6,844 bases of DNA from Nitrososphaerales archaeon (GCA_029237515.1 JARBAV010000198.1:1-6844); one strand, 5' to 3'. Counted from the stretch's first letter, positions 1-6,253 are shown. Program-made: numbers and translations. Notes: generated by a model from the letters alone, not told the origin.

Positions 1-1
1 A

Positions 2-121
2 TTTTACTTCAATTTAATGCCAATTGAATATGATCATGATGTCATTTTTCTTATGAGACGAGATTCAAAACTTGTCGATATTTCATATTTAGGATTTGGA
101 GGCACAAAATCGCAAACGTAA
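2..121 (+). CDS. Possible 3' end of a gene entering from the left (partial)
   Basis: Reading frame 2 is open from the window edge to a TAA at 119-121, giving 39 residues that include PIEYDHDVIFLMRRDSKLVD. No domain is recognisable and the start lies outside the window. A second plus-strand frame, open from 93 to a TAA at 195-197, also reads like protein (includes LITLPFSITVEDNGS), so the gene may carry a frameshift around 90-120, or one of the two frames may be chance. A minus-strand frame over the same bases is open for 36 codons too. An open run of this length is not rare in AT-rich DNA, so this call is weak. Confidence 0.3.
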   Translation, partial: FYFNLMPIEYDHDVIFLMRRDSKLVDISYLGFGGTKSQT

Positions 122-225
122 ACTAATAACTCTCCCTTTTTCAATTACAGTTGAAGATAATGGGTCTCCTAGTGTGTCATTCCTTCAAATACAATAAAAT
201 AAGATATGAAGCATTCTTATGATAA

Positions 226-540
226 TTGAAAATATCTGAATTATGTAAGATGATTGAAGATTCCATTCAATCTGGAAGATATCCTTTGAATCAGGAGACT
301 GAAAAACAGTTGGCTGGTCTCGTACAAGTGATCAACAGATCTACGTCAGACGATCTGAAGGAAAGTGACATCAGAATAGAAGTAAGACTGCAAGATCTCT
401 ATGTATTGAACAACTATGTTCAAAGCATTCAGCATCTACCAGGAGTCATCGAAATCGATGCATTAGATTCATTTAAAATGCTGAGTAGGCGTACTGGAAG
501 AATGGAGCAATCTAATATTTCATTCCATTCGCAGGACTAA
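226..540 (+). CDS. Small hypothetical protein, 104 aa
   Basis: I do not recognise this protein. It is soluble, has no signal peptide or membrane segment, and looks mostly helical. The N-terminal half (about residues 1-50) is polar. The C-terminal half contains IRIEVRLQDLYVLNNY followed by HLPGVIEIDALDSF, an alternation that could be a small alpha/beta fold, but this is only an impression. The start is a TTG directly after an in-frame TAA at 223-225. The first ATG is codon 9 (250-252); starting there would cut what looks like the first helix. A weak TATA-like stretch (ATAAAATA, 194-201) lies about 25 bases before the TTG, which fits a leaderless message. The gene stands alone and converges on moaA. 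Confidence 0.6.
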   Translation: MKISELCKMIEDSIQSGRYPLNQETEKQLAGLVQVINRSTSDDLKESDIRIEVRLQDLYVLNNYVQSIQHLPGVIEIDALDSFKMLSRRTGRMEQSNISFHSQD

Positions 541-566
541 GAATTCATTGTTGCATAGTGGCTATT

Positions 567-572
567 AAAAAA
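567..572 (-). terminator. Possible T-run terminator after moaA
   Basis: On the minus strand six T follow at about 80 bases past the moaA stop codon, inside the 109-base gap between moaA and the convergent gene at 226-540. Archaeal termination commonly uses T runs without a hairpin. The run is short and far from the stop, so this is a weak candidate. Confidence 0.22.
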
Positions 573-649
573 TCTGATACTTAGGAGGGATAAATACTAT
601 CTCTTTGAGGTCATATTGCAAATGTCAATCGAACCTGAGTGTATGAATG

Positions 650-1765
650 TTATCCACCTATTGTATGCATCAAATTCAAAGAAGATTTTAATGCGTTTGT
701 CCTAATGATCTTGATTATTCCCTCGGGCTTTTTCATCACATTTTCTGAAATCTTTCTCTTAATATAATAATTTGGCTTGCCGCTTCTAAGCATATTTCTA
801 AGATCATATCCAGGATTTTCAAAAAGACATGTTAACAATCTGCCATCTGATGTTAGCCGCATTCTATCGCAACTAGAGCAGAAAGGCTCAGTCATTGACG
901 GGATAAATCCGATTTTACCCCTTCCATCACAAAATGAAAACACTGTTGCAGGATCGGATTTGTGATTTTGGTTTTCTTGATTAATTGAATTATTTTTGTA
1001 GCTCATACCATTGGTATCGTTGAGATCGTATTTTGAGAAATTATCTAAAGGCACAAGTCCGCCCAGGCTTCTATTTATCTGTTCGATCATCTCTCTTTTA
1101 GTATAAACCAAATTTGACCGCCAAATTCCGCTTCCATCTAATGGCATAAATTCTATAAAGCGTACCACGTGGCCAGTATCCCGTGCATAATTAGCAAAAT
1201 CAACAATTTCATCGTCATTCCATCCTCTTATTACAACGGTGTTAATTTTTACATTTAAACCGACTCCTTCAGCGGCATTAATTGCTTCAATTACTGTGTT
1301 TAATCTATTTACGCCGGTTATCTCTTTGAATCTTGCTGGTCTAAAGGTATCAAGACTTACATTTACTCCTTCAAGTCCAGCAGCTTTAAACGCTCTGGCT
1401 TTTTCTCCGAATAAAATACCATTTGTTGTCATGTTAATTGATTTAATGCCTTCTATCTTGGTCAATGCAACTATGAGGTTCTGTAAATTTGGTCTAAGGA
1501 GGGGTTCTCCTCCAGTCAGTCTTATTCGATCTATCCCAAGTTCTGCTAAAATAGTAACAAGTCTCCCGATTTCATTATAATCTAATACATCATGCTCATT
1601 TAACCAACTAACCTTTCCTCTTGGCATGCAATACATGCAACGCATATTGCACTTGTCTGTCACTGAGATCCTTAGTTTCTTTGCAATTCGGCCAAAATTG
1701 TCAACGAGCACATTCTCAACTTCAAGATCATCATTTTCATCTATTTGCTCCTTTCTTCTCTTCAT
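650..1765 (-). CDS. moaA: GTP 3',8-cyclase MoaA (molybdenum cofactor synthesis)
   Basis: This radical-SAM enzyme converts GTP to 3',8-cyclo-dihydro-GTP, the first step of molybdopterin synthesis, in the cytoplasm. The radical-SAM cluster motif C39-x3-C43-x2-C46 (CNMRCMYC) is present, followed by the SAM-binding GGEP at 85-88 and TTNG at 113-116. The second 4Fe-4S site is C296-x2-C299-x13-C313, as expected for MoaA. The protein ends in Gly-Gly (370-371), the tail needed for activity in this family. At 371 residues it is somewhat longer than usual (about 320-340): there is an Asn-rich insert at about 247-270 and a charged N-terminal stretch of about 22 residues. ATG at 1765 is the only normal start in the frame, although the frame stays open upstream to a TAG at 1865-1867. 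It lies 91 bases downstream of the MOSC gene on the same strand, so co-transcription is likely. No other molybdopterin gene is in the window. Confidence 0.96.
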   Translation of the reverse strand: MKRRKEQIDENDDLEVENVLVDNFGRIAKKLRISVTDKCNMRCMYCMPRGKVSWLNEHDVLDYNEIGRLVTILAELGIDRIRLTGGEPLLRPNLQNLIVALTKIEGIKSINMTTNGILFGEKARAFKAAGLEGVNVSLDTFRPARFKEITGVNRLNTVIEAINAAEGVGLNVKINTVVIRGWNDDEIVDFANYARDTGHVVRFIEFMPLDGSGIWRSNLVYTKREMIEQINRSLGGLVPLDNFSKYDLNDTNGMSYKNNSINQENQNHKSDPATVFSFCDGRGKIGFIPSMTEPFCSSCDRMRLTSDGRLLTCLFENPGYDLRNMLRSGKPNYYIKRKISENVMKKPEGIIKIIRTNALKSSLNLMHTIGG

Positions 1766-1776
1766 CTCTCTTATTT

Positions 1777-1783
1777 CCTCCCC
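1777..1783 (-). promoter_or_regulatory. Shine-Dalgarno-like site before moaA
   Basis: GGGGAGG on the minus strand lies 11 bases before the moaA ATG and is complementary to the CCTCC end of archaeal 16S rRNA. The spacing is slightly long. It supports internal initiation at 1765 as the second gene of the MOSC-moaA unit, since most other starts in the window lack such a site. Confidence 0.45.
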
Positions 1784-1856
1784 ATCAACCTTTTGAATTT
1801 CATCTATCTTGATGACCTCTTTTTTACCCGTTATCCCATCTTCGCTATCTGGTAAA

Positions 1857-2525
1857 TCATTTTTCTAACCTTTGGATTTGTTCAAGAAAATAGTGTTTCC
1901 ATCCTTTAGGTAATGCATCAACCTTTACAGCGCGTCGCATCGTTTGAAGATCCTCCCTCTCAATCGAGTATAGTCGTACTATGTCGCTAATCGTAATTTG
2001 GTTGGGGTCTTTTGTAATTAGGTGTATTGTATCACCTGTTGCGACCTCACCCTCCTTTGATACCTTAAAATATATCCCTGATCGACCGCTGGCCAAAAAC
2101 TTTTTGATGACATCCATACGTCCAAATTTAACACCTAGTTTGTAACACGGCATTCGTGGTTGTGTTGCAATAACAGTAGCAGATCCGATTCTAAAAACAT
2201 CACCTACGCTAATTTCACTCTCGATCAGTCCTTCTACGGTAAGGTTTTCTCCGAACATTCCATTTGGCATCGCTAAATCGGGAAAAACGCTATGCCAATA
2301 TTCATAATGCTCCACAGAATATGCATACACTGCTTTATCAGGTCCACCGTGGACTGATAAATCTGCTTGTCTGTCGCCATCAAGATTAAGTGTCCTCAAC
2401 GTTATACGTCCTTCGACTGGTTCTTTGAAAATACCCGTAGATATCTTTTGTCCCCCATAATCTATCTCTCTTGGAAGTGATATATTGACAGAAAGTATTC
2501 TAGCCGTTTTCTGTGTGCCTCCCAT
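1857..2525 (-). CDS. MOSC-domain protein with C-terminal 3-alpha domain (YiiM type)
   Basis: At 222 residues it matches the length of the YiiM family (E. coli YiiM, about 224), molybdenum-cofactor-dependent proteins linked to reduction of N-hydroxylated bases; MOSC domains bind sulfur or the cofactor. The MOSC core spans about residues 25-170, with the conserved DLSVHGGPDKAVYAY segment (55-69), the NGMFGENLTVEG segment (88-99), and the conserved cysteine C127 in QPRMPCYKLG. Residues 178-222 (ISDIVRLYSIEREDL onward) match the 3-alpha domain that follows MOSC in this family. The protein is soluble and cytoplasmic with no signal peptide. The start is ATG at 2525; there is no Shine-Dalgarno site, but a TATA box sits at 2564-2571. 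moaA follows on the same strand, which fits a molybdenum-cofactor role. The true substrate cannot be read from the sequence. Confidence 0.94.
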   Translation of the reverse strand: MGGTQKTARILSVNISLPREIDYGGQKISTGIFKEPVEGRITLRTLNLDGDRQADLSVHGGPDKAVYAYSVEHYEYWHSVFPDLAMPNGMFGENLTVEGLIESEISVGDVFRIGSATVIATQPRMPCYKLGVKFGRMDVIKKFLASGRSGIYFKVSKEGEVATGDTIHLITKDPNQITISDIVRLYSIEREDLQTMRRAVKVDALPKGWKHYFLEQIQRLEK

Positions 2526-2563
2526 TGAAGGGTATTTTTAACACAAGTATATTATATCATGGA

Positions 2564-2571
2564 TATTTAAG
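2564..2571 (-). promoter_or_regulatory. TATA box for the MOSC-moaA unit
   Basis: On the minus strand this reads CTTAAATA, an exact match to the archaeal TATA consensus YTTAWATA. A transcript starting about 25 bases downstream would begin near 2542, leaving a leader of about 17 bases before the MOSC ATG. A second AT-rich stretch at 2550-2559 is a poorer match. Confidence 0.5.
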
Positions 2572-2715
2572 AACCTTTTACTGGTCTCTGTTCTCGTGTT
2601 TATGTTTTCAAGGTTGTCATCTCAGACAATTAGTCTCAAGGTTTTAACCTCCTCTTAGCAGGTAATGTATCCCTGACAGAGAAGGGATAAATGATTGTTC
2701 TCCCAATATACATTG

Positions 2716-3153
2716 ATGAATAGCAATGAGACAGATAAGGAACAAGAAATACCCTTTTCTTTACCGAAAAGTTTAGACTTCAAAGATATCTGTCCTTCTT
2801 GGTCATTCAAACTTAGGTCCGGATTCAATGAACGAGACGTGAAGACTCTCGTTCATGATTCAAAATATTGTATTGTAGGTGAGGCGTGGGGATATACTGG
2901 AAGGCAGGCAGGATATTATTTGGCTCCTTTAATTCCATTTCTAGGATGCTGGGAATGTATAAAATTAGGAAGAGCAATGGGTAAAATTGCAAAAGAATTT
3001 GGCCCATTGTCTGCGCCAGACCATCTTCGACCAACAATAGACTATTTTGTTAAACATTGGAATTTGAAGCATTCAACTATTTCTGGGGGATCCAGAGATG
3101 TGAAGATTTGGAGAAACTCGAGGTTAAGTCTGCATTTCAATGGCAAGAAGTAA
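2716..3153 (+). CDS. Hypothetical protein with a CWEC motif, 145 aa
   Basis: I do not recognise this protein. Counting from the ATG at 2716 it has four cysteines (C26, C52, C78, C81), the last two forming CWEC, and five tryptophans. The central part is YCIVGEAWGYTGRQAGYYLA (51-70), then a short hydrophobic run with the CxxC. Two cysteine positions outside that pair could help to bind a metal or form a disulfide, but no known site is complete. The hydrophobic run is too short and polar to be a sure membrane helix. The C terminus is basic. The frame can be extended to a TTG at 2695, directly after an in-frame TGA, adding seven residues; I prefer the ATG because the GATAAATG box at 2686-2693 would place a leaderless start near it. 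The gene is divergent from the MOSC-moaA unit and has no same-strand partner. Confidence 0.62.
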   Translation: MNSNETDKEQEIPFSLPKSLDFKDICPSWSFKLRSGFNERDVKTLVHDSKYCIVGEAWGYTGRQAGYYLAPLIPFLGCWECIKLGRAMGKIAKEFGPLSAPDHLRPTIDYFVKHWNLKHSTISGGSRDVKIWRNSRLSLHFNGKK

Positions 3154-3399
3154 AAACTGTCTCACTTATTACTAATGTTGTAGTTCGGAATTAGGTCCAT
3201 TTCTGATAATGACTTCTCAAAAGTGCACTACGTGCTCTGTTTTGTCGTAATATTTATCAAAAAATTGTGGGTTATATATCCGCCTACATCTTCGTCAGCA
3301 CTAGTAGGATCCAACGTGGAGCAGATAAAAGAACATACATCCCGTCATCTAGCATTATTCGAAATACAATGGTTTAATTTTTAGCTGAATCCAAAAATG

Positions 3400-3420
3400 C
3401 TACAGGTATATTACCTGTAG
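3400..3420. repeat. Inverted repeat, 9-bp perfect arms, 3-base centre
   Basis: CTACAGGTA (3400-3408) and TACCTGTAG (3412-3420) are exact reverse complements around TAT. Such a compact dyad could be a protein-binding site or a tight hairpin. It lies inside the probable decayed gene, and no promoter is adjacent, so its role is unknown. Confidence 0.5.
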
Positions 3421-3444
3421 TGTAAGCAGAAACATCTAAACTGT

Positions 3445-3482
3445 TATGTGGTAACGTGCTGGGTGTTTTCCGTTATCACGTA
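3445..3482 (+). repeat. Stem-loop, 12-bp stem with two G-U pairs
   Basis: TATGTGGTAACG (3445-3456) pairs with CGTTATCACGTA (3471-3482) across a 14-base loop. Two of the twelve positions are G-U pairs only if the plus strand is transcribed; on the minus strand they would be A-C mismatches. It overlaps the decayed gene read on the other strand, so it may be coincidental. Confidence 0.35.
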
Positions 3483-3795
3483 TTGAACGCATGAATCCTT
3501 TTTCAGATTGCCAGTATTTGAAGGTAGATTAGCTGTAGTATTTGTAGGAGGAGGCTGGAGCTAGCTGATTGTCTCCCCCTTCACTATAATTTGCCTCAAA
3601 TAATTCGCCATTTTTAGCTAGAATTACTGTCCCAGGCCATACAATTGCTAGGACGTAGTGGTGGGCTGAAACTCACGCCTGTTCTGTGTGAGTCAGATCA
3701 GATACAAAATAGATATAATAACCGTTTGCGGAGCAAAGTTAGTTCATTTCTGAATTGATACCGTTTTCGACCCAAAAACAGATTTTTTGCTGAAG

Positions 3796-4077
3796 TCAGC
3801 GTTAACTAAATTCTGTCATGCCAGTACTATTTCTAGCAATTTCTTTGGTAATAAGTAGAATAAAAGGATGGAAGTTTGATAATTATCGCTACTTTGCTGA
3901 TCGGCAAATACTCGGTGCAATGACCCTTTTCCGGCCACCATCCTTTTGCTAAGGTTTTTTTACATAACTACCTGCTCAATTTCGAAAAGGAAACTCTTTT
4001 CGTAGAGTTCGATGCACCCATAATTTAACCATCATAAATTGCAAATGAATAATTACTGATGGGGCGGATCACTAGCT
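3796..4077. other. Non-coding stretch before the nitrilase gene
   Basis: No convincing gene. A minus-strand frame of 41 codons with an ATG at 3941 ends at a TGA at 3816-3818, but has no known relative or proper ribosome site. The stretch holds the long inverted repeat at 3862-3947 with a following T run, and a 7-bp hairpin (CGAAAAG at 3983-3989, CTTTTCG at 3996-4002). AT-rich sequence at 4020-4055 may hold the nitrilase promoter, but no clear TATA consensus stands out. Confidence 0.5.
3862..3961 (+). repeat. Long inverted repeat followed by seven T; possible small RNA
   Basis: AAAAGGATGG (3862-3871) and CCATCCTTTT (3938-3947) are exact 10-bp reverse complements 66 bases apart. Inside are a perfect 10-bp palindrome GATAATTATC (3878-3887) and a small hairpin (TTTGC 3893-3897, GCAAA 3904-3908). 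Seven T follow at 3955-3961. An outer stem, internal hairpins and a T run are what a short structured RNA would show. No TATA consensus is seen in front, and a 10-bp repeat at this distance can occur by chance in AT-rich DNA. Confidence 0.28.
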
Positions 4078-4854
4078 GTGGTCGGTATTGGCCTTATCCA
4101 ATTGCACCAATATGATAGACTAGGAGCTGCTCGGAGAAATCAATTGATACATGAGCAGTTTAAAAGACTCTTTCATAAAGCATCTGAAATATATGACTCG
4201 AAAATAGAAATCGTCTGCCTACCAGAACTTTGGTACACTAGAGTAGTTAGAGATTTTGAAAAGGAGTTCAAGGTTATCACCGATGCGGCTAGGGAATACG
4301 ACTTCGCGATAATACCCGGGGCATTTAAAGAAAAAATTGAAGATAATACCTACGTGTCATGCCCCGTTGTTACACCAAATGGAAGCATATTAGGAAGGCA
4401 ATTTAAAATTCATTTATTTGGACATCAAAGGAAGGCGCTAAAACCAGGCTCAAAAATGGAGGTCTTTGAAGTTGGCAAACTTAAGTTCAGTGTGCCTATC
4501 TGCTATGATTTAGTGTTTCCAGAAATAGCAAGATCTGCTGTACGCAAAGGCGCAGAGTTACTCTTCTTTCCGTCCAAAATACCCAAAACAGGTATCGATC
4601 CCTGGCATTTGTATTTGCAGGTACGAGCTTTAGAAAATCGAATTCCTGTGGTCGCTTCGAATGTGTGCGGAGGTTTTTTTGGAGGGAAAAGTTCGATAGT
4701 GGACCTCGAATATGACAGGAGCACGGATATTGCTACCCCCAAAATTAAAACTGCAGTAGCTGCCAAAGAGCAAATAATAATTGTAAATATCGATCTAAGG
4801 AGATCTAGACAAATGCGGCAAAGGAGGTTTGCTGACTCATTCATTACTGAATAA
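4078..4854 (+). CDS. Nitrilase-family carbon-nitrogen hydrolase
   Basis: This soluble 258-residue enzyme belongs to the superfamily that hydrolyses amides or carbamoyl groups through a cysteine thioester. The Glu-Lys-Cys triad is complete: E50 in CLPELW, K110 in GRQFKIHLF, and C142 in PICYDLVFPE. The later RALENRIPVVASN segment (183-195) is also typical. Length fits single-domain members such as omega-amidase or deaminated-glutathione amidase. The usual DPxG turn after the S-S-I strand is replaced by DLEYDRSTD, so the substrate cannot be assigned. The start must be the GTG at 4078: a TGA lies in frame only six codons upstream, and the first internal Met is residue 127, beyond two of the three catalytic residues. 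There is no good Shine-Dalgarno site. It stands alone, with long gaps on both sides. Confidence 0.93.
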   Translation: MVGIGLIQLHQYDRLGAARRNQLIHEQFKRLFHKASEIYDSKIEIVCLPELWYTRVVRDFEKEFKVITDAAREYDFAIIPGAFKEKIEDNTYVSCPVVTPNGSILGRQFKIHLFGHQRKALKPGSKMEVFEVGKLKFSVPICYDLVFPEIARSAVRKGAELLFFPSKIPKTGIDPWHLYLQVRALENRIPVVASNVCGGFFGGKSSIVDLEYDRSTDIATPKIKTAVAAKEQIIIVNIDLRRSRQMRQRRFADSFITE

Positions 4855-5330
4855 AGGATGAAACTTGGGAGAAAAGCAACTATCATCAAGTTGGTTTTAC
4901 ATTAATTTTGATACTTCATTTCATCTATTGTAATCTCACGATTATTGTAGACCAGTACTTGACTTTCCAATAATGGAAATTTAGTCACATTCAGACTGAA
5001 ATATAGTGGTTAGGTGGATTCATAATCTGGAGCATCAATTAGTGCATCTCGTCTTTTCTTTGGTTGATTTAGCTCATAATTCCGACATTTTTCTTTGTCT
5101 CTATATTATAGACTATGTGTGCAAAAGTAATCATTTATTTTATTAATTTCTCACTAATCTTCATTATGCTTAAATCTGATTGTGTGCTGAATAAGTGGTG
5201 CATTGACTGTAATAGAATTGATTATTGAAGTCGTAAGTTATGATTCAATTTGTAATTCTTCTTCCTTATTTGATCGGAAGTACAATGCGCCACATCATAA
5301 CTCACTTTATGGAGTTAATTCTTTAGATAT
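4855..5330. other. Intergenic stretch, no gene seen
   Basis: No coding frame of note on either strand. It holds a small perfect hairpin (TTTCCA 4964-4969, TGGAAA 4974-4979, loop ATAA) about 110 bases past the nitrilase stop, and an odd-centred AT palindrome at 5100-5112. Very short frames occur (for example a 20-codon one at 5166-5228 containing WCIDC), without support. The TATA-like box for the receiver gene is at the right end. Confidence 0.5.
5322..5329 (+). promoter_or_regulatory. TATA-like box for the receiver gene
   Basis: TTTAGATA differs from the archaeal consensus YTTAWATA at one position. Its usual start point, about 25 bases downstream of its centre, falls on 5349-5352, where two ATG codons stand in tandem. 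That would make the message leaderless from codon 7 or 8 of the longest frame rather than from the ATG at 5331, which lies directly beside the box. Confidence 0.4.
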
Positions 5331-5858
5331 ATGAGAACTCCCGGGAGCATGATGGACCTGAAGAAGCAACAAGATCTAAGTACGCAAGGTGAGAATAGCG
5401 ATTTGGTTCCAAAATATCGTGTAATGGTTGTAGATGACAATAAGGACATACTCCGAACGCTAAAGCTGGGATTGGAGGATAGCGGATTTTTAATAGAAGC
5501 ATACTCTGAACCCCTTACTGTTCTTTCAATCTTTAAGACCATTTATGGTAACAGGGATGGATCACCTGTCCATATGCCTTATGATCTGCTGCTAATTGAT
5601 GTAAAGATGCCTGAACTCAACGGCGTGGAATTGACAAAGGAAATCCAAAAACTGGCTAAGAATTCAAATGCGATCACTCCACCAATTTGTTTCATTACAG
5701 CCTTCGACGAGTATTACGAGATTCTAATGGATTTGTTTCCGAATAATAATAAGCATGACTCTGATATCTGTCTGATCCATAAACCAATTGAAATTGAGAA
5801 TCTCACGACAAGACTGAAGCATGAGATCGCATTGCACAAGGAGTTAGATATGGCCTAA
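5331..5858 (+). CDS. Stand-alone response-regulator receiver protein
   Basis: This is a CheY-like receiver domain that takes a phosphate from a histidine kinase in the cytoplasm. The active site is complete: the acidic pair D35-D36 in VMVVDDN, the phosphate acceptor D90 in LLIDVKMPELNG, T123 in CFITAF, and K151-P152 in LIHKP. There is no output domain; the 175 residues are one receiver plus an N-terminal tail of about 28 polar residues, so it probably signals by binding partners. Two loops are longer than usual: residues about 71-84 before the D90 strand, and about 131-146 (PNNNKHDSD) before the lysine. The longest frame starts at ATG 5331, but the TATA-like box at 5322-5329 argues for ATG 5349 or 5352, which would remove six or seven residues without touching the fold. 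No kinase gene is adjacent. Confidence 0.92.
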   Translation: MRTPGSMMDLKKQQDLSTQGENSDLVPKYRVMVVDDNKDILRTLKLGLEDSGFLIEAYSEPLTVLSIFKTIYGNRDGSPVHMPYDLLLIDVKMPELNGVELTKEIQKLAKNSNAITPPICFITAFDEYYEILMDLFPNNNKHDSDICLIHKPIEIENLTTRLKHEIALHKELDMA

Positions 5859-6253
5859 TTGATGATTTTCTGTGAGGCCCAGAGGAATTTCGTCCCAACA
5901 ATCTGCGTCAATAATTTGTGATTAACGTTCAATGTACATGGCCGATATGCTAATTATGTTACTATCTTCATATCATTGAAAACAAAAGGACAAACTAGGA
6001 TCGATAGATGCGCCAAAACCAGCTTCACAATTCAGTCGGCTCTATTCTGGTGCGGTGTCTACAAATAAAAGCCTTAAGTGAAAAATGACCTGATTTATTA
6101 CGCACATTTACTATAGACTAATAGATGACTGAGTCAAATGTGCTTTATACAATGTCAGTTCTCTCAGTTCATTTGCTGACGATTTCTGATTCATAGTACA
6201 ACCCAATGACTTAATTTAGTTGAATTCAAATCCTGCTGCCTAAAAGACAAGAT
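5859..6253. other. Intergenic stretch, no gene seen
   Basis: No convincing gene. Frames of 23-27 codons exist on both strands (6008-6088 +, 6125-6196 +, 6111-6194 -), but none has a supporting promoter or recognisable product. A minus-strand frame from about 6113 down to 5860 reads loosely like protein with three stops, which is no better than chance. An 8-bp inverted repeat (GCACATTT 6102-6109, AAATGTGC 6136-6143) encloses a 4-bp inner stem, again near the chance level. Confidence 0.5.

Larger units (their letters stand above)
3231..3795 (-). pseudogene. Probable decayed gene, family unknown
   Basis: The minus strand reads like protein in pieces. Frame 1 runs from 3795 to a TAG at 3436-3438 and is broken only by TAA (3739-3741), TGA (3673-3675) and TAA (3529-3531). 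It includes YVLAIVWPGTVILAKNGELF, then, past a stop, SEKGFMRSIRDNGKHPARYH. A second frame (3472 down to 3287, one internal TAA at 3374-3376) includes SLDVSAYTTGNIPVAFLDSA. A third (3344 to a TAG at 3228-3230) includes SADEDVGGYITHNFLINITT. The three pieces follow each other in order with slight overlap, as expected for one gene with stops and two frame changes. In the longest open run about two thirds of codons begin with a purine, as in genes. The residue mix (Tyr, Ser, Thr, Asn, Gly) suggests an exported or surface protein, but I do not recognise it. Stop counts alone only weakly exceed chance. Confidence 0.38.

Noticed and set aside
622..705. Plus-strand frame of 27 codons after an AGGAGGG site at 584-590
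   Set aside because: It overlaps the 3' end of moaA, and the ribosome-site match is about 30 bases from the ATG, too far to be used.
1239..1580. Plus-strand frame of 113 codons, and smaller ones nearby, inside moaA
   Set aside because: They are opposite-strand shadows of moaA, which has all of its family motifs.
4503..4889. Minus-strand frame of 128 codons over the nitrilase gene
   Set aside because: It lies mostly opposite the nitrilase gene, whose catalytic motifs and family match settle the coding strand.
5166..5228. Plus-strand frame of 20 codons containing WCIDC
   Set aside because: It is too short, lacks a promoter at the proper spacing or a ribosome site, and has no pattern beyond three cysteines.
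5860..6113. Minus-strand frame with three stops that reads loosely like protein, considered as a second decayed gene
   Set aside because: About 85 AT-rich codons would hold five or six stops by chance, so three is not meaningful, and no longer open run or purine bias stands out.
5860..6135. C/D-box-like motifs (TGATGA near 5860, CTGA and GATGA near 6090-6130)
   Set aside because: The boxes are incomplete or wrongly spaced, and no C-D'-C'-D order with guide-length gaps is present.
6102..6143. 8-bp inverted repeat with an inner 4-bp stem
   Set aside because: Repeats of this length and spacing are expected several times by chance in a window of this size, and no T run follows.
6220..6240. tRNA-like 3' end (TTCAAAT followed by CCTGCTGCC), considered as a tRNA or an integration-site remnant
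   Set aside because: The five bases before the loop (TTGAA) cannot pair with CCTGC, no matching acceptor arm lies upstream, and no integrase is nearby.
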